From positions 131,686 through 173,312 of the forward strand of contig DEJS01000019.1 in the NCBI GenBank assembly GCA_002353485.1: a stretch of 41,627 nucleotides of DNA, read 5' to 3'. Of the stretch, positions 24,404-31,355 are shown piece by piece. Numbering within the stretch: position 1 is the first letter of the stretch; every line of letters begins with the position of its first letter. Below the pieces are notes generated by a model that was given only the letters and a program-made list of their open reading frames with translations, made no database searches and was not told the origin of the DNA. This stretch comes from Prevotella sp. UBA2742. GTDB taxonomy: Bacteria > Bacteroidota > Bacteroidia > Bacteroidales > Bacteroidaceae. A program made the translations under genes and the position numbers.

Positions 24404-27400
24404 TTATTCGTTAGACAAAACACACTTTAGTATTCCAATAGTTCTATATTCAGTTTCTTCGTCGAGCTCAATCACATCAAAGTCTTTGTTCAGCGGAATC
24501 AACTCCACTTTGCTATGCTGCCAGCCTTCTTCTGTCACCACTTTCTCGCTATGGTATTTCTTGATGGTATATTTGCCACCATATTCAGAATCAAATTCGC
24601 TGCTTTGAGTAAGCACTATCTCACCATTGCGTGAACCTGCTCTATACCACTCAAATACGCAGAGGTCGCCATCCTTTATCTTTGGTAACATGGAATTGCC
24701 TTTGGCATGAACTACAAAGTGGCGCTTGGGGTCGGGAGAGAATCCATTGCCTGATGCATCTACCCAGCCCTCTTCTTCTGGAACTTCTCCGTCCTCAAAA
24801 TAGCCACATGCTGCACGCAAAGTATAAAGCGGAATGCAACCTTCGCGATATTCTGGGAGAATAATCACCTTGGTTTCATCTTTCTCTGTGTCAATTTCAA
24901 CAGTCTCGATAGTACTTTCCTGCTTGTCGCCTTCAATTAATTCTCGATGCAAAACAGCCTTTTTACGAGCTGGTGCTTCATCACAAATAGCCTTAAGGGA
25001 TGCTATCTCGTCTTCTATTGCATGAATTTTGGTAACGATAGTCTTTTGTTCGGCCAATGTGGGAAGTAGAATCTCGTAATTTATAATATCATTAGCATTC
25101 AAATTTGGCCTAACAGAGCCATGAGAAATAGATCGTAATTTCTCATATTGACTTTGCATGTAAAACCACACAAAATCTGTTTCTACTTCTATCTTTTTTT
25201 CATAAAGAACAGCACAAGCCTGATTAGTGCAAGCCTCTATTCCCAATTTTGCAGTTCGTCCACGAGTTGATCCCTGTCCATACATCGCAATTATCAAGGA
25301 ACCTATTGGGTAAATTTTAGCAGAACTATTCTCTAAACCTGATTTTGTTATACATTCATTTGTCGAGGTAATAATACTGTTTGTTACTTCTGTTGTCGTT
25401 ACCCAGGGGATATCTCCATTAATCCAATAGGATGAATTTTTTCTAGAAGGAGTTCCGCCAGAAGAAATCTTGTATATGTCTCCTAGTTTTGTCTTTTTAC
25501 CTTTAACGTTTGAAACTAACCCTTTTATTTCTTCTTGTAATTCGTAAATTCTCTCATATGCCTTGTGCACCTCTTTATCAATTGCTTGACACTCAGCAAC
25601 AATTTTATGTTGAATTACTTTTGGTGCCAGGGGTATTTTAATTTGCTTTATGTCATTAGGATACACATGAGGCTGAGCAGCTCCTTTCTGCAAATCAAAG
25701 AGCATCGTTTGATTCGCCTTTAGGAAATAATAAACGAAGCAAGTATCTTCAAAACTCTTGCCTATAATTGTTGTGCAATCAGACGCAAATATTTTTTCCG
25801 TCCAAAAGTTTACATAACCAGCATTTGCACCAGAAGCAGATATAGTAATCACATTTTCTGGGCGGTTATATTTATTATGCATATAAGCAAAATCGACACC
25901 TCCTGCTACGACTTTATAATCACCGTCTTCTATTTCGGAAGATGTGATAGCTGTTCCTTTTTGAATTTCACATACATTCCCTAAAACATCGACAATAATC
26001 CCCTCTTTGTAAGTCACTTCTTCCGTTTTCTTTTCAATGCTTGTTTTTAAAGCAAGGTTAAATGCTGTTCTATCAAATTCAATTAGGTCGGTTAGCTTGG
26101 CATATTGCAAAAGCTCATTGGCAACACTATAATAAGGCTTTTCGCAATTACCTTTTACCAATCCAAAAGAGAATTTATTGCAGACGTCAGTTATATGTTT
26201 TCTCAATGCGTATGAAAACTTTGTTTCGTCGTTATCATCGTTTGGATTGTAAAGTGGCGTTTCTATATACTTTATAGAATTGATGGCTTGAACGATTTCG
26301 GTATCTGTATCATCCTCATCCTCTGAACCATCAGCTTCTTGAATATGGCTTGTCAGGTACTTTATGCCCTCATCACCCTTGCGTTCACTCCAATCATAGC
26401 CTAAGAATTTGACAACCTCTGCTTTATTACTTTTATTATCAACTTTTTCTGGTGGAGATTGTAACAGGGCGACAACATTATTATCAGTTTGAATATAAAC
26501 GTTGAGCTTCTTTTCTTCAATACCTTTAGCAAAAGCAACGAATTGCCTTCTGTATTCAGCTTCTTCGTGTTCCTTGTAGTCGTTGCTTGACAGGAAAAGA
26601 GCGAATAGTTCCTTGTACTCCTTTGAATTCTCCTTAATTCCTTCCTTATAATAACAGGATTTGGCAAACCATTCTTTCTGAAGGCTTTTAGTTACACGTG
26701 ATATCTTAAAGTTTGATTCATAATCTTTAAATACTTCTGTTTTTTTAAGGTTCACCCCAAGTATGTTATCCTGCATAAATGCAAAATATTCATCTTTGGG
26801 ATAGCCCTGCTTTTGGATATAGGAGTCTATCGCACCGCTGGTTGTGTACTGGGTGTAATCCTTCTTTTCCATAAATGTGTGGAGAAGCCCTTCCGAGTTT
26901 TTCTTCACCTTCTGAGCGAATAGTATAACGGTGTTTGTTCCTGTTGAACCAAATGTGCGGCTGTTCATAACAGCAATTGCCAGGATGTTGAAGTTCGTGA
27001 AAATGATTTCACGGGTTTTAGTAAATATATTCTCGTTACTCAATAGAGAACTTGGAAGGACTATGCCCATTAGACCATCTTTCTTCAAAAAATGTTGAGC
27101 ACGCTCGACAAAGAAACATTCGATAGACTTGTTCGTAGAATAAGCTTTCTCTTCCACTGATTTTGCCAACTCATATTGATCACGGTCTTTTTGTTCCATT
27201 GTATTCAAAAAGCCTTTTACACTGTATGGCGGATTAGCAATAATACAGTCAAAAGATTCTTTGTCAAATCCTTGGTATCGTACATCCATCGTGTTTATAT
27301 GACTCAGCGAGTCTTTAAAGATGATGCGAGAGTCCTGACAGCCATTAATGATAGTAGCGATTTTTGCAACCTGACTCAACGTTTGGCTTTTCTCTATCCC

Positions 27401-28879
27401 GTATATTTTAGCCTTTGGATAATGCTTTACGAACTCGGTCAGGAAATGGCCGGCGCCACAGGCATAATCCAGTACCTTCACCTTGTCGGTATTAGGGAAC
27501 TGAGGCAAAGAATTGATGATAAAGTTGACTATTGGAAGTGGTGTAAAGAACTGCCCCTCCGTCTGGTGAACGTTTTTGGAAAGAAGACCCTCAAACAGGT
27601 CGCCAAAGAAATGGTTGGTTTCGCTGGAGCTCAGGTTGATGTCCTGTATGAGGGCTGCAATTTTTATCAGAATCTGAAAGTTCATTTCAAATTCTTCCCG
27701 ATTTTCCACATCTATAAAGTTGAACTTCTTGATGTTGTAGAACTTCATTTCTTCAAACAGCTCCTTGATGCCTGCGAACAGTCCATTGGTTACAAGAGAA
27801 CGACCGGTATCTTCAAAAATCTGCTTTATATCTTCCTCATCCTTGTTTACAACCTCCACATTAAAGAGCTGCCGCTTTCCCTGCTGGTACAGTTTCAACA
27901 ATCGATTGCAATATTCCTTGGGCGTGTCACGGGCAATTCCTTTATAATAAAACTGTAGGTCATCAGGGTTGTTAAGTTCGTCGGTAATCTTACAGAGGAA
28001 CAGATCGATAAGGATATAAAACGAATGTTCGAAATCGGTGATTGCATGATTTCTCAATATCGTTGCAAACTCATGGTATATAGGGCGTATCTCTGCATGA
28101 GACAACCCCTTCAAATCATTTATCGTATATTTGAGTTTTCCAACAGAATAGGCCTCGATGTCGTCTTCAAAAAGGCCTTTGGTCTCGAATGACTTTCCGT
28201 ATGTCTGATCCCAAACTTCATAATATTTTCCTTGGGCATCTGCAAATGACTTTGCATTATCCAACTCTTTGAGACGTTTTTCATTATCCTTTAGAGTGAT
28301 AATATGGTTTTTGAGAAGGACTTCCTTTTCGTCAAAATCGGCAGCAAAAAGAACAAGATTCTGGCATCGCCCCATAACATTAACGAGTGGACCAAGGTAG
28401 CTGAAAAGCTGTCCTCCATCTTTCTGCATCAAGTTCCATTCTTTGCTGAATTCTGTTCCAAATGTTTTGTTTTCTATCAAAACAAGCGGATTGTATTCTT
28501 TGTCAAAAACAAGTATGTCGCCATATGAAGGCTTATTTACGTGGCCTACTTTAAATGCGGGCTCAAAGACTATATGCTTTGGCTCGTATCCCTTTTTAAG
28601 CAAAAGATGGGTACAAACCAAACAGACAAAATTTTCATTTGCACTAAAATTTAATGTCGTATCCCTATGAATTACAAAACCATTAGCCGGCTTGTCTTTT
28701 GTGGGGAATTCGCCTTCTTTGAAAAGAGAATCTACTGGAGAATATGTAATTTTCTGAGTATCGGTGTTTACTTCAATACTTGCGCCTTGAAAATACTCTT
28801 TCTTATATATATTCCCCCTTTTCGTGAAACCAAAATTCGGATGTAATAAAAGGGCGGCTAAATTATCTTTTGTAATCAT
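24404..28879 (-). CDS. Single-chain restriction-modification protein: PD-(D/E)xK nuclease + N6-adenine methylase + two TRDs + S24 (LexA/UmuD-like) domain
   Basis: A 1491-residue fusion. Residues 1-180 hold a PD-(D/E)xK nuclease (GDILVFD, Asp121; LIENK, Glu136-x-Lys138). A helical region precedes the methylase with motif I VLDYACGAGHFL (469-480) and motif IV NPPY (549-552), so it methylates adenine N6. Two HsdS-like recognition domains follow (about 968-1120, and 1130-1300 starting KLGDIYKISSGGTPSRKNSS), implying a bipartite site. No helicase motor is seen, so it resembles Type IIG/IIB enzymes. The last 150 residues are an S24 peptidase fold: AACG (Cys1358-Gly1359) as cleavage site, GNSM with Ser1396, DGD, NGEIVL, and YTIKKY with Lys1440. 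Self-cleavage is inferred. The first and third operon genes are GIY-YIG and DUF3800 proteins. Confidence 0.88.
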   Translation of the reverse strand: MITKDNLAALLLHPNFGFTKRGNIYKKEYFQGASIEVNTDTQKITYSPVDSLFKEGEFPTKDKPANGFVIHRDTTLNFSANENFVCLVCTHLLLKKGYEPKHIVFEPAFKVGHVNKPSYGDILVFDKEYNPLVLIENKTFGTEFSKEWNLMQKDGGQLFSYLGPLVNVMGRCQNLVLFAADFDEKEVLLKNHIITLKDNEKRLKELDNAKSFADAQGKYYEVWDQTYGKSFETKGLFEDDIEAYSVGKLKYTINDLKGLSHAEIRPIYHEFATILRNHAITDFEHSFYILIDLFLCKITDELNNPDDLQFYYKGIARDTPKEYCNRLLKLYQQGKRQLFNVEVVNKDEEDIKQIFEDTGRSLVTNGLFAGIKELFEEMKFYNIKKFNFIDVENREEFEMNFQILIKIAALIQDINLSSSETNHFFGDLFEGLLSKNVHQTEGQFFTPLPIVNFIINSLPQFPNTDKVKVLDYACGAGHFLTEFVKHYPKAKIYGIEKSQTLSQVAKIATIINGCQDSRIIFKDSLSHINTMDVRYQGFDKESFDCIIANPPYSVKGFLNTMEQKDRDQYELAKSVEEKAYSTNKSIECFFVERAQHFLKKDGLMGIVLPSSLLSNENIFTKTREIIFTNFNILAIAVMNSRTFGSTGTNTVILFAQKVKKNSEGLLHTFMEKKDYTQYTTSGAIDSYIQKQGYPKDEYFAFMQDNILGVNLKKTEVFKDYESNFKISRVTKSLQKEWFAKSCYYKEGIKENSKEYKELFALFLSSNDYKEHEEAEYRRQFVAFAKGIEEKKLNVYIQTDNNVVALLQSPPEKVDNKSNKAEVVKFLGYDWSERKGDEGIKYLTSHIQEADGSEDEDDTDTEIVQAINSIKYIETPLYNPNDDNDETKFSYALRKHITDVCNKFSFGLVKGNCEKPYYSVANELLQYAKLTDLIEFDRTAFNLALKTSIEKKTEEVTYKEGIIVDVLGNVCEIQKGTAITSSEIEDGDYKVVAGGVDFAYMHNKYNRPENVITISASGANAGYVNFWTEKIFASDCTTIIGKSFEDTCFVYYFLKANQTMLFDLQKGAAQPHVYPNDIKQIKIPLAPKVIQHKIVAECQAIDKEVHKAYERIYELQEEIKGLVSNVKGKKTKLGDIYKISSGGTPSRKNSSYWINGDIPWVTTTEVTNSIITSTNECITKSGLENSSAKIYPIGSLIIAMYGQGSTRGRTAKLGIEACTNQACAVLYEKKIEVETDFVWFYMQSQYEKLRSISHGSVRPNLNANDIINYEILLPTLAEQKTIVTKIHAIEDEIASLKAICDEAPARKKAVLHRELIEGDKQESTIETVEIDTEKDETKVIILPEYREGCIPLYTLRAACGYFEDGEVPEEEGWVDASGNGFSPDPKRHFVVHAKGNSMLPKIKDGDLCVFEWYRAGSRNGEIVLTQSSEFDSEYGGKYTIKKYHSEKVVTEEGWQHSKVELIPLNKDFDVIELDEETEYRTIGILKCVLSNE

Positions 28880-28894
28880 AATGTACTATCTTAG

Positions 28895-29545
28895 TTATTC
28901 GATACATTCTTTTTCTTTTCTTATCTCATCCAGTACTCTCCCATTATAGGAGAAATACTTGGCACCCTGATAGGCACCAGAGGCATTTCGATGTTCCTCT
29001 GGCATGAAGGTACCAACGAAAGGCGAGAGTTTATAGATGCGTCCTTCGTATTCGATACTGTCATCGGAAGCAACCTTTACAACAATACCCGTTGGATCGA
29101 AAGTGACTTGTTCGCCAATTTTGATGCCACACATGGAAAACTTGAAACGGGGGCGCTTCACCTCTCGTTTCTGTTGTTCCTTGCATCCGCTTTCTACTAT
29201 TGGCTTGTTGTCTTCGTAAAGGGTTACTTCTGCATCATCTATCGTCATTGCTATATCGCGGAATATGTCGAGAGCCATTTGCGGAGCAACATTAAAGAAC
29301 TCACGGTTCTGTCGGATACGCAAATCGGTGAGGCGGTCAATGGTTTTATGTACCAACTTCTCCACCTCGTTGTACTTCGCCGTCTTCATTGTGGCGAAAA
29401 TCTCGAACGGCAGAGGAACGGCTGTATTATCCAATTCCTTGCTCCTCACATCCACAGGACGTGAACTCTTGCCAATCTTCACCCAATCCTCTCTAAAGCT
29501 TGGATTAGTGAGAATATAAACATATCCAGGTTCTTTATTTGCCAT
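28895..29545 (-). CDS. GIY-YIG (T5orf172-type) nuclease with RAMA-like C-terminal domain
   Basis: A 216-residue protein. The GIY-YIG core is seen as GYVYILTN (7-14), WVKIGKS (21-27), Arg34, His66 in VEKLVHKTIDRL and Glu82 in NREFF, the order of the T5orf172/MUG113 group. The C-terminal half (about 130-210) has FSMCGIKIGEQVTF, a VKVASDD-SIEYEGRIYKLSPF strand set and an end YFSYNGRVLDEIR; this pattern resembles RAMA domains, which accompany adenine methylases and are thought to read modified DNA. The domain call is from pattern only. It is the first gene of the operon, 15 bases before the large R-M protein, so it may cut DNA in the same pathway. Confidence 0.75.
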   Translation of the reverse strand: MANKEPGYVYILTNPSFREDWVKIGKSSRPVDVRSKELDNTAVPLPFEIFATMKTAKYNEVEKLVHKTIDRLTDLRIRQNREFFNVAPQMALDIFRDIAMTIDDAEVTLYEDNKPIVESGCKEQQKREVKRPRFKFSMCGIKIGEQVTFDPTGIVVKVASDDSIEYEGRIYKLSPFVGTFMPEEHRNASGAYQGAKYFSYNGRVLDEIRKEKECIE

Positions 29546-29634
29546 ATTTTTCTTTATTTTCTCGTTTTTATTCTTATTTACTTCTTACTATCTTCTATCC
29601 CTCTTCTTGGGGTTATTCTTACCCTCTTCTTACC

Positions 29635-29736
29635 CTAACGAAAGACTCGGCTTGGCTTCTCGAAGATCTCTCGAACCTCTTCCGAAGGTCTCGGCTTGCT
29701 CTTGGCATAGAATTCTTCCTCAGTACGTTGTTTCAT
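29635..29736 (-). CDS. Possible 33-residue leader peptide of the R-M operon
   Basis: ATG (29736-29734) to TAG gives 33 residues, beginning MKQRTEEEFYAKSKPRPSEE and ending KPSRVFR; it is highly charged. The start lies 5 bases below a TAATTTTG box, so the message would be almost leaderless, and the operon's first long gene starts 89 bases after the stop. The bases encode repeated AAGCCGAG/CTTCGG words like nearby dispersed repeats. It may be a small regulator, an upstream ORF, or chance. Confidence 0.4.
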   Translation of the reverse strand: MKQRTEEEFYAKSKPRPSEEVREIFEKPSRVFR

Positions 29737-29741
29737 AGATG

Positions 29742-29749
29742 CAAAATTA
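29742..29749 (-). promoter_or_regulatory. -7 box upstream of the R-M operon
   Basis: Minus-strand TAATTTTG matches TAnnTTTG. No TTTG is seen 19-20 bases upstream. It is the only recognisable promoter element before the GIY-YIG/R-M/DUF3800 operon. Confidence 0.5.
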
Positions 29750-29840
29750 CGAATTTTCGGTGAAAAGAGAAAATATCTTCGGGATTATTTGTAAAACCTC
29801 CTTAATGTCACAATGTCAATAGTCACAAAGTTGCAATTAA

Positions 29841-29935
29841 GTGAGAGCCATCGAGCTTGCTCGTTTGGCCGAGCGTGAGCAACTTCGGCGAAGCCAAAGT
29901 TGCGATTCTGCGAGAGCTTCATCAATAAAGAAAAG
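29841..29935. repeat. REP-like imperfect palindromic element
   Basis: CGAGCTTGCTCG, GCCGAGCGTGAGCA and the hairpin GCAACTT...AAGTTGC (29879-29903) lie together in a gap with no gene. The first two words recur in the umuC insert (39035-39105) and the second recurs in the DUF5675 gene (36051-36066). The gap from 29750 to 30037 holds only this and the 61-base repeat copy. Confidence 0.6.
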
Positions 29936-29987
29936 ACTGGCAGCAGGTTCTCGTGTCTGCTGTCAGCCTTCTCATGATGTCATGAGT

Positions 29988-30048
29988 GCGGTAGCATTGC
30001 GTGCCACACTTTGCACCTTTAGGTCAAAGAAATTATTCACTTTTCACT
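29988..30048. repeat. 61-base dispersed repeat, copy 1
   Basis: These 61 bases are identical to 40356-40416. On the minus strand the block could encode a GTG-started peptide NNFFDLKVQSVARNATA that here runs into ALMTS and a stop, while in copy 2 it runs in frame into UmuC. Confidence 0.9.
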
Positions 30049-30077
30049 TTTCACTTTTCACTCTTCACTTTTCACTT
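30038..30077. repeat. GTGAAAA heptamer tandem repeat after smalltalk
   Basis: CACTTTT repeats with period 7 (five full units, one with a C, and a partial) and ends in the smalltalk stop codon. The same array with three full units follows the umuD stop at 40406-40431. Confidence 0.9.
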
Positions 30078-30184
30078 CAGAAGGGCCCGTAGCCCATGCA
30101 GCTGGTGGTGCTCAGTGCCGTGATGACAGAGGCGATGATGCTGCTGATGATCTGGAGGATGGTCTTCCACGTTTCCTTTTTCAT
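30077..30184 (-). CDS. Smalltalk family microprotein
   Basis: A 35-residue peptide starting MKKETWKTILQIISSIIASV and ending TTSCMGYGPF. It has one hydrophobic helix and a late Ser-Cys-Met, the pattern of the smalltalk proteins found in Bacteroides and Prevotella beside HU-like DNA-binding proteins and, usually, an N-acetylmuramoyl-L-alanine amidase. Function is unknown. Here it follows the HU-like gene after a 95-base gap containing a GC hairpin, but the usual amidase is absent and a repeat block occupies its place. The helix plus possible lipobox-like Cys suggests membrane association. Confidence 0.85.
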   Translation of the reverse strand: MKKETWKTILQIISSIIASVITALSTTSCMGYGPF

Positions 30185-30239
30185 GGTGTCAAATGGTTTT
30201 TAAGTGGGTTAATAAAATTCAGTTCTCTCTCGTTGTATC

Positions 30240-30272
30240 GGGGTGGGAGGTGGTCGGTCAGTCTCCCACCCC
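30240..30272 (-). terminator. GC-rich hairpin between HU and smalltalk genes
   Basis: Perfect 10-bp stem GGGGTGGGAG (30240-30249) / CTCCCACCCC (30263-30272). No T-run follows on the minus strand, so it may attenuate or protect the HU mRNA rather than stop transcription completely. Confidence 0.6.
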
Positions 30273-30279
30273 GTCTCGT

Positions 30280-30741
30280 CTAAGGCTCCGGCTCGGGGTC
30301 GGGTTGCTCTTCCTTCTCCTTTAGCCAGTTCTCGATGTTGATGAACTCGGCCTTCTTCAGGAACTCGCGCGAGCTGATGTTCTGCTCGGCCTCCTGCTCG
30401 GGCAGGAATCGGATGTGCAGCGCCTTCAGGTGCTTGTTCACGTTGAAGTCTTCCTTCTTCTGGGCGCCGCCCTTGGTGTTCTCCACCGTGCAGTAGAAGG
30501 TGCCCAGGCCCTCAATCTTCACCTTCTTCGACTCGAGCAGCATCTCCAAGAGGCAGCTGCGGAACTTCTCCAGCACGCCGTACACCACATCGGGGGTGTA
30601 GATGCTTCCGTGCTCCGAGATGTGGTTGGCCAGCTTGCGCGTGTTCAGCGTCTCCAGCGTCTTGATCTGGGCGAACCACTTGCCGAAGGCCGTGCTCTTC
30701 ATGTTCGTGTTTTTCTTTACTTCGTACAAAATCTTTGCCAT
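30280..30741 (-). CDS. HU family DNA-binding protein (Bacteroidetes long type)
   Basis: A 153-residue protein. NTRKLANHISEHGSIYTPDVV and VLEKFRSCLLEMLLESKKVKI, followed by GLGTFYCTVENTKG, match the helix-helix-strand plan of the HU-like family of Bacteroidetes, which is longer than classical HU (90 residues) and has a C-terminal extension; here it ends in an acidic and Pro-rich QPDPEPEP. It binds DNA, probably non-specifically. It is first of an HU-smalltalk pair, with a good promoter 162 bases upstream and a long leader containing palindromic repeats. Confidence 0.85.
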   Translation of the reverse strand: MAKILYEVKKNTNMKSTAFGKWFAQIKTLETLNTRKLANHISEHGSIYTPDVVYGVLEKFRSCLLEMLLESKKVKIEGLGTFYCTVENTKGGAQKKEDFNVNKHLKALHIRFLPEQEAEQNISSREFLKKAEFINIENWLKEKEEQPDPEPEP

Positions 30742-30902
30742 AGTTGTGTGTTTTTCATGGTATTAGACTCTAGTTGCAGCAATCTACATCGGCTTGCCAC
30801 TTACCGCTTTGTCTCTCATGATTGACTTCGTCCATCTCTGTCGCGACTCGGCCATTTGAAAGCGAGCTTTCATGGCTCTCGCTGCTCCATCGATTGACAA
30901 TG

Positions 30903-30934
30903 CAAAGGTACGACATTTTTCGCCATGTTCCAAA
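30903..30934 (-). promoter_or_regulatory. Promoter of the HU-smalltalk unit
   Basis: On the minus strand TTTG (30934-30931), 20 bases, TACCTTTG (30910-30903). The leader of about 160 bases contains GCGAGAGCC/AGCTCGCTTTC-type palindromic words, suggesting a structured 5' UTR. Confidence 0.75.
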
Positions 30935-31085
30935 TTTCGGCCTCCGATTTGCCCCGGTTTTCAGCACCAATTTGAGCGTTTTTGACGAGCCGTAATTTCG
31001 TCGCCTCAAAGCCGTAATTTTCGATGCAGCGAGATTACGTTTCGTCGGCAGCGGGCAAGGTGCGGCTATATGTATTGGTTCAAGA

Positions 31086-31260
31086 AAACTGTTCAACTGT
31101 TCGTTCGCTGGCAATATGAAATGTGTAGAATCGAACAGAAACCGAACGAACAGTTCGAACAGTTTGAGTGAGCGAACTGACTATAGATGGATAATTATAT
31201 AAATATAATTATAACCTTTCTTACATGTTCGCACGAAAACTGTTCACTGTTCGTCTGTTC
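31086..31260. other. Cluster of CTGTTC/GAACAG hexamers, origin- or operator-like
   Basis: CTGTTC or its complement starts at 31089, 31097, 31133, 31148, 31157, 31240, 31247 and 31255: eight copies in 172 bases, several in pairs 7-9 bases apart. A 23-base block (31086-31108) is repeated inverted and exactly at 35546-35568 in the primase gene. The rest of the gap 30935-31355 has two AGCCGTAATTT repeats near 30989 and 31010 and no gene. Confidence 0.7.
31191..31212. repeat. Perfect AT palindrome within the hexamer cluster
   Basis: ATAATTATA-TAAA-TATAATTAT, a 9-bp perfect inverted repeat consisting only of A and T, between the two groups of hexamers. It could be an easily melted element or a binding site. 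Confidence 0.8.
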
Positions 31261-31355
31261 GGCACGGGTGTGACATCTTGGCACAATCAATGGGTGTTGG
31301 CACGGTAATTGCATTTTATTTCATAGAAAATAAAAATCCTTTTGAAGAAATAAAT

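Noticed and set aside
27176..27958. 260-residue plus-strand frame inside the R-M gene
   Set aside because: Antisense shadow of the methylase region, without recognisable domain.
24404..28879. BREX, DISARM or classical three-subunit Type I system
   Set aside because: There is no PglZ, BrxC, DrmA or separate HsdR/HsdS gene and no helicase motor; all R-M functions are in one chain.
30770..31114. 114-residue minus-strand protein starting with ANEQLNSF, similar to the primase end
   Set aside because: Similarity is limited to the 23-base repeat; the rest covers the HU promoter and palindromic leader, so it is not a gene.
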